A stretch of 64,000 nucleotides of DNA, taken from contig NZ_JAHSTS010000001.1 of the NCBI RefSeq assembly GCF_019145435.1, positions 1,750,001 through 1,814,000 on the forward strand, in the 5' to 3' direction. The notes below the pieces were generated by a model. It saw only the letters and a list, made by a program, of their open reading frames with translations, ran no database searches and was not told the origin of the DNA. Position 1 is the first letter of the stretch. Every line of letters starts with the position of its first letter. This DNA is from Pseudomonas ekonensis (GTDB lineage Bacteria > Pseudomonadota > Gammaproteobacteria > Pseudomonadales > Pseudomonadaceae). Shown in pieces: positions 26,753 to 34,973 of the stretch. The position numbers were made by a program, and so were the translations under genes.

Positions 26753-27583
26753 TTAGTGGGGCGGGTTCACATCGAAGCCGGTCGCCTTGATCGTCTTGTC
26801 GTCGCCCAGGGTGAAGAACTGCGACGGATCGGTCGGCGAAGCGTAGAAGTTGCCGCAGATCAGGCAACAGCCCGGCCATCGGACGATGTGGCCGAAGGTG
26901 TCGGGCAGATGGACGGCGGCGATGACGGTTCCCTGGCGCATCAGATCCGCCCCGTATTCGGCGATGCCGGTGGCGAAGGTGGTGAGCCAGATGTCGCAGG
27001 CTTTGAGGGCCACGGCGGGCTGATGCTTGTACTGACGCATCTTGCCGCCCAGTTCCCTGTGCAGCAGCGCCCATTCCCCGGAGTGGTAAATCTGTGGGGG
27101 CAGGTGCGATTCGGTCCCGTATCCGGGGTCGATCAGGATGATGTTCAAGTCCACCTGATGTTCGATGCAGTACGTGAGCAGGGTGTCCGGGCATTGTTGG
27201 CGCTTCACGGAGGCCAGGCTGCCGTGGCCGTTGTCGTAGCTGCCCACGCCGATGAACGTGATTTCGTTTGCGTTGGCCTGCGCGGCGGCCACATACAGAA
27301 ACCGCTGCAGGGCGCCGAGGACTTCCTGATCGACCACGCTGTCCTGCGCCGGCAGGATCATGATGTTGAAGGTGGTTTCCTTCTGCAGGTTGTAGTGTTC
27401 AAGCTTGAGGTCGAGCACCAGCGACTTGTTTAAATAGGCGACCTTGATGCGTTCATCCGCAGGGAGCGCCAAATTGGGGAACGCCTTGTTCCAGGCCATG
27501 ACGACCAACTGTCGGACGGTGTCGTCCGCGGTCACGTCGAGCGTGAGGATCTTGCCGCCGTTGACCTTCGCGAAAATTTGCAT
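26753..27583 (-). CDS. Ubiquitin-like domain fused to an unknown C-terminal domain
   Basis: A 276-residue protein. Residues 1-77 align end to end with eukaryotic ubiquitin: the opening MQIF.K, GK.LTL.V near residue 10, the DT pair at 21-22, and YNLQKETTFNIMIL (64-77), matching ubiquitin residues 59-71, with the Lys63 equivalent at Lys68. There is a five-residue insertion in the central helix region and no C-terminal Gly-Gly; the sequence continues through LPAQD into a domain of about 195 residues. That second domain holds GVGSYDNGHGS, NIILIDPGYG and a Cys cluster GCCLICG (238-244), and I recognise no family in it. It lies between a deaminase-like gene and vgrG in the type VI cargo block. The start is well supported (GGGAGTGAAAG). 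The role as effector, immunity decoy or adaptor is open. Confidence 0.8.
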   Translation of the reverse strand: MQIFAKVNGGKILTLDVTADDTVRQLVVMAWNKAFPNLALPADERIKVAYLNKSLVLDLKLEHYNLQKETTFNIMILPAQDSVVDQEVLGALQRFLYVAAAQANANEITFIGVGSYDNGHGSLASVKRQQCPDTLLTYCIEHQVDLNIILIDPGYGTESHLPPQIYHSGEWALLHRELGGKMRQYKHQPAVALKACDIWLTTFATGIAEYGADLMRQGTVIAAVHLPDTFGHIVRWPGCCLICGNFYASPTDPSQFFTLGDDKTIKATGFDVNPPH

Positions 27584-27640
27584 CTTTCACTCCCTATGCC
27601 GGAAATGACGCGGGACAGCCTGTCCGTCGACGGTGCCGGG

Positions 27641-28576
27641 TCACCACTGGGCGTCGGCGGCATGCGCCGCGACATCGGCGCAATTGCTGTTGGCCGCACC
27701 ATTGAACAATGCCTGGACGTAGGCGCCGAACTCCGCTTCACGCACGTTGGTCGGGCGGTTGCCTGCACCGTCGGCGATGCCGCGGGTATCGTCCGCCGGC
27801 AAATCGACGCGCACTTCGAACGCTCTGAGCATCCACGGCTGGAAACGGCCGATCCAGGCGGCGCAAAAGGCGCAAGTCCTTTTCAGGCCGCCGACCCTGA
27901 CCCTGCCGGTCTTGCGGTGCATCAGGTCATGGGTGTGGGCATACGCCAGCATCCGCATCAGCTTGAGCTCGGCATGCACGGTCGAGCTGTCGTCGAGCAG
28001 ATTGATGGCATGGATGCCGTTGTAATTCACCGAGTAATGGAAGGCGGTGGCCGCGGGCCGGTTCAGCCCCGCCAGCGCCGGAGCCCCGGTGAACTTCTTG
28101 AGGAACCAGGCCAGCGTCCGCAGCGGGCCAGCCGCCGGCAGGACGGCTGTGACGATCAGCGCCCTGGCCTGAGCGATCTCGCCTGCCGTCAGCACCGGCA
28201 CATGGCCCAGGCTGGCGGCGGCGTAGGTCAGGGTGATCTCCTCCTGGTCGCTGAACTCGCCGTGGTATGACCTGCCGGCGACCGCTGTCCGGGTGACGAA
28301 AGGAATGGTCAGCAACCACCGGCTGTAGCGCAGGCAGTTGATGAACGTTTCATGGTTGGAAACCCCGAAGGCCCGGAAATAACTGGCGATGGCGGCGTGT
28401 TCGCCATGATTGCCCGCAATGTACAGCGACTCGCGAAACTGCATGCATTGCACTTCTTCGATGGCGGTGCCCGCTCCCGCCCCGAGGTCGGCGCCCCAGC
28501 CCCGCAGGCACGCCGCGCGGGCGATGATGGTGGAGAACAGGGTGAGGTCCTTGGCGGTGTAGTCCGGCATGGGCAT
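27641..28576 (-). CDS. Deaminase-fold protein, candidate type VI effector
   Basis: A 311-residue protein of unknown family with the zinc-deaminase signatures His201-Ala-Glu203 (VHAELKLM) and Cys235-Ala-Phe-Cys238 (RTCAFCAAW). The 31-residue spacing between them is normal for cytidine-deaminase-like enzymes. Residues 1-190 form a mostly helical N-terminal part. There is no signal peptide or obvious PAAR or Rhs part, so delivery would be through Hcp or the VgrG spike. It is the first gene after clpV (55-bp gap) and is followed 57 bp later by the ubiquitin-like gene. Nucleic-acid or nucleotide deamination, as in bacterial toxin deaminases, is the likeliest activity. ATG 28576 follows AAGGAGTTGCC; ATG 28570 is an alternative. 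Confidence 0.72.
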   Translation of the reverse strand: MPMPDYTAKDLTLFSTIIARAACLRGWGADLGAGAGTAIEEVQCMQFRESLYIAGNHGEHAAIASYFRAFGVSNHETFINCLRYSRWLLTIPFVTRTAVAGRSYHGEFSDQEEITLTYAAASLGHVPVLTAGEIAQARALIVTAVLPAAGPLRTLAWFLKKFTGAPALAGLNRPAATAFHYSVNYNGIHAINLLDDSSTVHAELKLMRMLAYAHTHDLMHRKTGRVRVGGLKRTCAFCAAWIGRFQPWMLRAFEVRVDLPADDTRGIADGAGNRPTNVREAEFGAYVQALFNGAANSNCADVAAHAADAQW

Positions 28577-28631
28577 GGTGCGGCAACTCCTTGCGCTGAA
28601 CAGTGAGATCCTTTGCGGTTGACGGCAGGCT

Positions 28632-31172
28632 TCACTCCAGCGCCCACTCCGCCAATTTCCCCGTCACCTGCGTCATCAACACATTCTCGACATCCCGCGC
28701 ACCCGCCGCGCTGCACTTGGCGAGCACCGCTTTGACGATGCCCGCGTCGAACTCGAACGGCTTGCCGGTCGCGGCCTTGTAGCGTCCGCGCAGTTTCTCA
28801 AGCTTGGCCAGCACGATCCCTTCCAGCGTCGCTTCGTCCAGCGGCCGGTAGGCGACCACCGTCATGCGCGCCAGGAACGCCGGGCGGAAGGCTTGCAGCA
28901 GCACCTTGTGCAGCGCTTCGTTGAAGGCATCGGAGCCGACCTGTGCGGCGGGCGTATCGAGCAGCAGCTCTGCGCCGACGTTGCTGGTGGCGAGCATCAC
29001 GGTGTTCTTGAAGTCCACCACCAGCCCGGTGCCGTCTTCCATCAGGCCCTTGTCGAACACGTTGTAGAACGCCTCCAGCACGTCCGGATGGGCTTTCTCG
29101 ATCTCATCCAGCAGCACCACCGAATAGGGTTTGCGCCGCACGGCTTCGGTGAGCACGCCGCCGCTGCCGTAACCGACGTAGCCGGGCGGGGCGCCCTTGA
29201 GCTGGCTGACGGTGTGGGCTTCCTGGTATTCGGAGAGGTTGATGCTGATCAGGTTGCGCTCGCCGCCGTACAACGCATCGGCCAGCGCATAGGCGGTTTC
29301 GGTCTTGCCGACGCCGGTGGGGCCCACCAGCAGGAACACGCCCACCGGTTTCTGCGGGTCGGTCAGGCCGGCGCGGTAGGCCTGCAGACGCTGGGCGATG
29401 GTGCCGAGCGCCGTGCCCTGGCCCATCACCCGCTGGCCCATGCGCTGGCCGAGGGTGCGCACGGCGTGGGCCTCGTCGGCGAGCATCTTGCCGACGGGGA
29501 TGCCGGTCCAGCCGGCGATGACGGCGGCGACGGTCTTGCCGTCGACCTGTTCGGGCACCAGCGGATCGTCCTGGCGGATCGCGTCGAGCCCGGCCTCCAG
29601 GCGCAGCAGTTCGGCGGCCAGGTGGTCGATGCGGCTGTCGGTGGCTTCGTCGGGCCTGTCGCTGTCGGCGCGCTCGCTCAGGTCGAGCAGCTCGCGGCGG
29701 GTGTCGAGCAGTTCGCGCACGGCCACGCGCTCTTCGCTCCAGCGGGTCTCCAGTTCGCGGATCGCTTGCACGTTGCTCGTCGATTCGCTTTCGAGCCCGG
29801 TGATGCGTTCGCGGTGGTCCAGGCCCGTGGCTTGTTCGCGGCGCAGGCGTTCGAGCTCTTCCTTGAGGCTTTGCTGACGGTGGCGCAGGCTCTCCAGCGG
29901 CGGTGGCACGTCGTGCTGGCCGAGGGCGACCCGGGCGCAGGCGGTGTCGAGCACGCTGATGGCCTTGTCGGGCAACTGGCGGCCGGAAATGTAACGGTGC
30001 GACAGTTTCACCGCCTCATGGATCGCCGCGTCGAGCACCTGCACGCCGTGGTGCTGCTCCAGTTTGGCGGCCACGCCGCGGAGCATTTCCACCGCCGTGG
30101 TTTCGTCCGGCTCCTCCACCTGCACCAACTGGAAGCGGCGGGCGAGGGCCGGATCTTTCTCGAAGTATTTCTTGTATTCCATCCAGGTGGTGGCGGCGAG
30201 GGTGCGCAGTTCGCCCCGGGCCAACGCCGGCTTCAGCAGATTGGCCGCGTCGCTGCCGCCTTCGGAGCCGCCGGCGCCGATCAGGGTGTGGGCTTCGTCG
30301 ATGAACAGGATGATCGGCTTGTCGGCGCTGCGCACCGCGTCGATCACGCCTTTGAGCCGTTGCTCGAACTCGCCCTTGACCCCGGCCCCGGCTTGCAGCA
30401 AGCCAAGGTCGAGCACCCGCAGGCTGACCTCCTGCAAGGACGGCGGCACGTCACCGGCGGCGATGCGCAAGGCCAGGCCTTCGACCACGGCGGTCTTGCC
30501 CACGCCCGGCGCGCCCACGAGGATCGGGTTGTTCTGCCGGCGCCGCAGAAGGATGTCGATGCACTGACGGATCTCGCCGTCGCGGCCGACGATCGGGTCG
30601 ATGCGCTCGGCACGGGCATCGGCGGTCAGGTCCTGGGTGTACAGGTCGAGCACCGAATCCTGCCGGGGGGCCGGGCCTGCGTTCGGGACGGTGCGCGGGC
30701 CGACGTGCTCGCGGGAGTTTTCCGTCCATTCCAGCAGGTTCGCCCGCAGGGCTTCCTTGGGGATGCGCAGCAGGGACGAGGCACTGTTGAGCAGCAGGCT
30801 GCGGCGTTCGTCGCGGTCGATCAGCGCCAGCAGCAACAGGCCCGAGCGGATGCTGTCGATCCCCAGCACGCTGGCCTGCACCACGGCGTCTTCCAGCAGG
30901 CCGAGGGTGTGGTTCGACAGGGCCGGGGTGCGGGTGCTGCCGGACTTGAACAGATCCAGCGCCTTGTTGATTTCCGCCGTCAGGGCATCGCGCTCAAGGC
31001 CGAAGCGCGGCAGCAGGAACGCCAGGTCACCGCCTTCGATGTCGAGCAGCTCCAGCAACAGGTGTTCGATCTCGACGAAGTGGTGGCCCCGTTGCAGGCA
31101 GCGCTGGGCGGCCCGTTCGAGGGCGCGGCGGTTGTCCGGGTTGAGGCGTCCGATCAGGCTGGCCAGTTCCAT
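28632..31172 (-). CDS. clpV: Type VI AAA+ ATPase ClpV (TssH)
   Basis: An 846-residue ClpB-like ATPase. After an N-terminal double-helical domain that binds the sheath, it has two AAA+ modules. The first Walker A is GAPGVGKT (near residue 219) and the second GPTGVGKT (near residue 617). A coiled middle region lies between them (LKEELERLRREQATGLDHRE, about residue 430 onward). It pulls contracted TssB/TssC sheath apart for reuse. The ATG is one base after the tssG stop codon, and it closes the structural operon before the cargo genes. Length and motifs are normal. Confidence 0.95.
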   Translation of the reverse strand: MELASLIGRLNPDNRRALERAAQRCLQRGHHFVEIEHLLLELLDIEGGDLAFLLPRFGLERDALTAEINKALDLFKSGSTRTPALSNHTLGLLEDAVVQASVLGIDSIRSGLLLLALIDRDERRSLLLNSASSLLRIPKEALRANLLEWTENSREHVGPRTVPNAGPAPRQDSVLDLYTQDLTADARAERIDPIVGRDGEIRQCIDILLRRRQNNPILVGAPGVGKTAVVEGLALRIAAGDVPPSLQEVSLRVLDLGLLQAGAGVKGEFEQRLKGVIDAVRSADKPIILFIDEAHTLIGAGGSEGGSDAANLLKPALARGELRTLAATTWMEYKKYFEKDPALARRFQLVQVEEPDETTAVEMLRGVAAKLEQHHGVQVLDAAIHEAVKLSHRYISGRQLPDKAISVLDTACARVALGQHDVPPPLESLRHRQQSLKEELERLRREQATGLDHRERITGLESESTSNVQAIRELETRWSEERVAVRELLDTRRELLDLSERADSDRPDEATDSRIDHLAAELLRLEAGLDAIRQDDPLVPEQVDGKTVAAVIAGWTGIPVGKMLADEAHAVRTLGQRMGQRVMGQGTALGTIAQRLQAYRAGLTDPQKPVGVFLLVGPTGVGKTETAYALADALYGGERNLISINLSEYQEAHTVSQLKGAPPGYVGYGSGGVLTEAVRRKPYSVVLLDEIEKAHPDVLEAFYNVFDKGLMEDGTGLVVDFKNTVMLATSNVGAELLLDTPAAQVGSDAFNEALHKVLLQAFRPAFLARMTVVAYRPLDEATLEGIVLAKLEKLRGRYKAATGKPFEFDAGIVKAVLAKCSAAGARDVENVLMTQVTGKLAEWALE

Positions 31173-31173
31173 C

Positions 31174-32199
31174 TCAGGTGATCTCCAACTGGCGAAGACG
31201 GGTTTCGATCCGCTGCACCGCCAGGCTGGCCTGACGCTGCAGGCCGCCGTTCCAGCTCAGCAGCGCCGGGGCCTGGCGCCCGAGCTTCAGCGGGCCGGCG
31301 CCGCGCACCAGCAGCACCAGGGTGACGTCCAGGTCCGGGCCGAAGTACAGCGCAGCGAGGCTGGCCAGCGCCGGGTGCGCTTCGCCGTCCGGCAGGAAGC
31401 GTGCGGCCACAGCCTGAGGCAACGGGCCGAGGGTCAGGCGGATGCCGGCGTGCTCGTCCCACACGCGGGTGCCGGCCACGGCGGTGCGGCCGAGCTGCAG
31501 GTTGCGTCCGCCGGCCTTCATGACGCTGCGGCTGGCGGGCGGGATTTCGCGCCAGGCGCCTTCATAGGCGTTGAGCTTGACGGGCACTTCGAACTGCTCC
31601 CGCACGATGGCGGCGAACCCGGCCAGCGAGCGGCGGCCGTCGGCGTACAGGGCCGTGCAGGCCAGCACCGCGCAGTCGGGCACGGCCTGGCGCTCCTGCA
31701 AGGACTTGGGCAGCAGCCCGGTCAACGCCCGCAGCTGCGCCTGCACCGGCGAGGCGCCGGGCGTGGTGAAGCCGAGGGCGATCCGGTGCTTGCGCATCAC
31801 CTTGTACAGCAGGCTCAGCAGGCGATGCTGGAACAGGTCGAGGAACTCGGCGGGCGCGTGATCCTTGGCCCGGGCCCGTTGCTGCAGCCACTCCTGATAG
31901 GCGTAGGGCAGGGGGCCGTCGGGGCCGCCGAGGCCGAACACCGGCGTCTCCAGCGTCAGCGGCTGGCCCGGCTCTTCGCGCAGGCGCTCGATCTGGCTGG
32001 TGGGGAAGGTCGGGGTCAGCGGTCCGCGCAGCTTCACGGCCTCGGCCTGGGGCGCGGTGCCGCTGCCCAAGGACTCGGCCTGAGGCTGTTCGCGCTCCAG
32101 CAGCAACAGCGCCTGCAGCCATTCGAACGCCTGCGGATCGCGGCGCAGGCGCTGGCCCAGGCTCAGAGTGACAGGGGCATGCCGGCTTGGGGTTGCCAT
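31174..32199 (-). CDS. tssG: Type VI baseplate protein TssG
   Basis: A 341-residue protein with the TssG opening (LGQRLRRDPQAFEWLQALLLLE) and the usual block SLGSGTAPQAEAV...LTPTFPTSQIERL, followed by VFGLGGPDGPLPYAY. It joins TssE, TssF and TssK in the wedge of the baseplate around VgrG. Its first 37 bases overlap the end of tssF, and clpV begins directly after it. There are no catalytic motifs, as expected. Confidence 0.93.
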   Translation of the reverse strand: MATPSRHAPVTLSLGQRLRRDPQAFEWLQALLLLEREQPQAESLGSGTAPQAEAVKLRGPLTPTFPTSQIERLREEPGQPLTLETPVFGLGGPDGPLPYAYQEWLQQRARAKDHAPAEFLDLFQHRLLSLLYKVMRKHRIALGFTTPGASPVQAQLRALTGLLPKSLQERQAVPDCAVLACTALYADGRRSLAGFAAIVREQFEVPVKLNAYEGAWREIPPASRSVMKAGGRNLQLGRTAVAGTRVWDEHAGIRLTLGPLPQAVAARFLPDGEAHPALASLAALYFGPDLDVTLVLLVRGAGPLKLGRQAPALLSWNGGLQRQASLAVQRIETRLRQLEIT

Positions 32200-33956
32200 G
32201 CCTTGACCTCCCTGTCGGCCTGCATCAGCACCGTGCGCACGAAACGGTTGGCGGTCGCGTAGAGCGAGAAGAACTGCGCCAGCACGGCGGAAAACAGCAC
32301 GGCGCTGCTGCCGACGAAATGGTGCGGGTCGAGCTGCAGCTGAACCTCAAGGCCATTGCGCCAGCCGCGCCAGGCATCGGCGCCGACGTGGCCGATCACC
32401 CGCTCGCAGGCCAGGTGCGCCAGGCCTTCGATCTGCCGTAGTGCGCTGGCTTCGTCGCGCAGGTTGTGCAGATGGAGGATCTCCTTGAGCGCATCGAGCG
32501 CTTGCGGGCCTTCGACCAGCGACAGGTGATTGAGGGTCAGCTGCGACACCAGCCGCCAGCGCGACGCGCCGTCCAGCCGCGGCAGGCTCTGTGGGCTCGG
32601 CGGGTTGCGCAGGCGCGCCCAGGCCACCGGCCCCGGCCGTTCGAAACTCAGCGGCGTGCCGGCCGGCAGGCTCTGGGCCAGGTGGCGGTTGGTGCACAGC
32701 AGCTCGGCCGTGAGGCTGTAGTCGGGCAGGTCGGTCGACGGTTCGAAACGGGTGTCGACCACGCTCACCAACAGGTCGCTGCCGAGCCGGTTCGGCGCCA
32801 TGCCGCTGACCCGCCGCGCATGCCAGTAACGCTGCTGGTCGCCGCCGCTGTGCTGGCTGCCGTAGTAGGCCGGCACCCGTTGCACACCGGCGACGGAGCT
32901 GGCGCGCATGGCGCGGATGCTGTGGATCTCCACGCTGTTTTCCCGGTGGCTGTCGGCGATCAGGCGGTATTCGCTGCGGGTGCCGTCCGGGCGCAGCGGC
33001 TCGGACGTGCGCGGGAACAGGTTGATCACCGGCGCGCAGCCCAGGGCGACGTCGCTGGCCTGCAACGTCAGGCGACCGGCTGGGGCCCGGTCGAACACGA
33101 TGTACAGGTACAGGGTCTGGCTGTCGCTGGCGGCGCCGGCCAGCGGCAGGTCGAAGAAGTGGAATTTGTCCGGGAACGCGAAGTATTCGGCGAGCAGGCG
33201 CATGCCCGGATGCACGCCGTCTTCGTCCGGCAACAGGGCCTCGTCATCGGCGAAACCGACGACCTGCGGCAATCCCTTGAGCGCCTCGGGCACGCTGCCC
33301 GACGGGCCGGCCAGCACCTGCACGGCATGGGCACCGAGCAGGTCGCACAGGCAAGCGTTGATCACCGGCGAGGCGGTCAGGTGGATGCGCAGCGTCTCGA
33401 TGCCCAGCTCACGCCATTGGCTTTCGCCCAGGCATTGCAGGCTCAGGCGCAAAGCCGAGCGGGCAGTGGCGACGCCGGTCAGGGCCTGCGCTTCGTCGCT
33501 GCCCAGCAGCAACGCTTCGCTGACCTTGAGCGGCCACAGGCGCACCGCCGCGCTGGTGCGAAAGTGGATGCTGTCGCCCTTGTCGGTGGTGACGAACAGC
33601 GGCGTGTCCCTGGGCAGCGGGTAGCCGCCGTCGAGCTTGCCTTTGCTCGGGTCGGGCTCGAACTGCACGATGGCGCAGGACGGCATCGGCCGCATGGCCA
33701 GCGGGTACAGCTGCTCCAGCAAGGCATCGCTGAACTCGGCGTAGTCGTCGTCCAGCCGCCGTTGCAGGCGTGCGGCGAGCAGGGCGAAGCCTTCCAGCAG
33801 CCGTTCCACATGCGGGTCGGGGCACTCGCCCGGCGACAGTTCCAGGCGCCGCGCGACCTTCGGGTAGCGCTCGGCGAACTGACTGCCGGCATGGCGCAGC
33901 CAGGTCAGTTCCCGTTGGTAGTAGTCGAGCAGTTGCGGGTCAATCGAGTCGCTCAT
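32163..33956 (-). CDS. tssF: Type VI baseplate protein TssF
   Basis: A 597-residue protein starting with the family block DPQLLDYYQRELTWLRHAGSQ (in part) and PKVARRLELSPGECPDPHVERLLEGFA, followed by ALLEQLYPLAMRPMPSCAIVQF. It forms the trimeric wedge of the baseplate with TssG. Its start lies 17 bases inside tssE, so tssE, tssF and tssG are translationally coupled. The length is typical (about 580-620). Confidence 0.95.
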   Translation of the reverse strand: MSDSIDPQLLDYYQRELTWLRHAGSQFAERYPKVARRLELSPGECPDPHVERLLEGFALLAARLQRRLDDDYAEFSDALLEQLYPLAMRPMPSCAIVQFEPDPSKGKLDGGYPLPRDTPLFVTTDKGDSIHFRTSAAVRLWPLKVSEALLLGSDEAQALTGVATARSALRLSLQCLGESQWRELGIETLRIHLTASPVINACLCDLLGAHAVQVLAGPSGSVPEALKGLPQVVGFADDEALLPDEDGVHPGMRLLAEYFAFPDKFHFFDLPLAGAASDSQTLYLYIVFDRAPAGRLTLQASDVALGCAPVINLFPRTSEPLRPDGTRSEYRLIADSHRENSVEIHSIRAMRASSVAGVQRVPAYYGSQHSGGDQQRYWHARRVSGMAPNRLGSDLLVSVVDTRFEPSTDLPDYSLTAELLCTNRHLAQSLPAGTPLSFERPGPVAWARLRNPPSPQSLPRLDGASRWRLVSQLTLNHLSLVEGPQALDALKEILHLHNLRDEASALRQIEGLAHLACERVIGHVGADAWRGWRNGLEVQLQLDPHHFVGSSAVLFSAVLAQFFSLYATANRFVRTVLMQADREVKAWQPQAGMPLSL

Positions 33957-34383
33957 GGCGCACCTCCAGCCCTTCGTCGCCGGGCTCGATGACGAACGCC
34001 ACCGGCCAGTGCCGCTGGCCGCTGCGCAGTTCGCCGAGCAGGCGGATGCTCAGCCGCTGGGGATGTTCGGGCAGGGGATTGACCTGAACCTCGCCCAGGC
34101 GTAGGCGCGGCTCGAACCGGTCGATGGCTTCGCGGATGTCACGCGAAAGGCGCCGGCGGTCATCGCTGCGCTGCTGTTGCAGGGCGCTCCAGTCCGCGAT
34201 GCCGTAGTCGATGACGCTGGGCGGGCGGGTCAGGGTCTTGGGGCCCCGGCGGGTGTTGAACAGGCGCGACAGCTCGGTGTGCACCGAGTCGAGCAGCGCC
34301 TGGCGGTCGAACACCGGCGCGCCGTCGTGCTCGCTGGAGGCGAGCCGTTCGAACAGCGGCGCCAGGATGCCGGTGTCTGCCAT
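33940..34383 (-). CDS. tssE: Type VI baseplate protein TssE (gp25-like)
   Basis: A 147-residue gp25-like protein. It shows the early DSVHTELSRLFNTRRGP block, the central PSVIDYGIADWSAL, and the gp25 core IREAIDRFEPRLRLGEVQVNPLPEH (in part). TssE links the baseplate wedge to the first sheath ring. It sits between hcp and tssF and overlaps tssF by 17 bases. Confidence 0.93.
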   Translation of the reverse strand: MADTGILAPLFERLASSEHDGAPVFDRQALLDSVHTELSRLFNTRRGPKTLTRPPSVIDYGIADWSALQQQRSDDRRRLSRDIREAIDRFEPRLRLGEVQVNPLPEHPQRLSIRLLGELRSGQRHWPVAFVIEPGDEGLEVRHERLD

Positions 34384-34398
34384 GGCCGGGGCGTCCGC

Positions 34399-34896
34399 TT
34401 AACTGACCAGCTTGTTCGCGGCCAGGTCCCAGGTCGAAGCGGCGGTGCCTTCCTTGGTGCCGTCGTCCTTCTGCGCGGTGAGCTCCCACTTGATCTTGGT
34501 GAAGTTCAGGGACAGGGTCTCGACCGGTTTGCCGCCGGTGCCGCCGCTGACGCTGACGTTGGAGATCACCACGTTGGTCAGGGTGTAGATGATGAAGGGC
34601 AGCAGCTGGCCGCTGCCTTCGGCGGCGTTGCGGCCGATGGTGATCTTGGCTTCCGGGATCGGCTTGCCGGCGCAGCAGTATTCGTTGAGGGACGGGGTGG
34701 AGGTGTCGACGAACTTGGTCAGGGTGAACTCGCCGACGTGGGGCTTGCCGCTGGTGCGCTCCGAGTTGCTGACGTCGTTGGTCACTTGCATGGCCACGTT
34801 GTGGCTGTAGGACATGACTTCGATCTTGTCCGCGTAGCCCTCGAGCAGGCTGTCGCCTTTGATGTCGCCGCCGAGGTCGAGAATGATTGCATCCAT
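34399..34896 (-). CDS. hcp: Type VI tube protein Hcp (TssD)
   Basis: A 165-residue Hcp-family protein beginning MDAIILDLGGDIKGDSLLEG, with the conserved RTSGKPHVGEFTLTKFVDTS (in part), KITIGRN and YTLTNVVISNVSVSGG blocks. Hexamers stack into the inner tube expelled by sheath contraction and can also carry small effectors in the lumen. It is slightly longer at the C-terminus than some Hcp forms but has no toxin domain. It lies between tssC and tssE. The ATG follows CAGGAGTTCCAAGCG, a strong ribosome binding site. Confidence 0.95.
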   Translation of the reverse strand: MDAIILDLGGDIKGDSLLEGYADKIEVMSYSHNVAMQVTNDVSNSERTSGKPHVGEFTLTKFVDTSTPSLNEYCCAGKPIPEAKITIGRNAAEGSGQLLPFIIYTLTNVVISNVSVSGGTGGKPVETLSLNFTKIKWELTAQKDDGTKEGTAASTWDLAANKLVS

Positions 34897-34973
34897 CGCT
34901 TGGAACTCCTGAAGGTTATCGCGCTAGGCAAACGGGGAGAGGCCCGCCGGCGGTGCCGGCGGGCGAGGGCCGG

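Noticed and set aside
26736..27194. Long N-terminal extension of VgrG
   Set aside because: It would overlap the ubiquitin-like gene in another frame and gives Arg/Pro/His-rich sequence unlike VgrG.
28893..31181. A 762-codon open frame on the plus strand opposite clpV
   Set aside because: It shadows the conserved ClpV gene and has the skewed Gln/Val/Gly/His composition of a third-position GC artefact.
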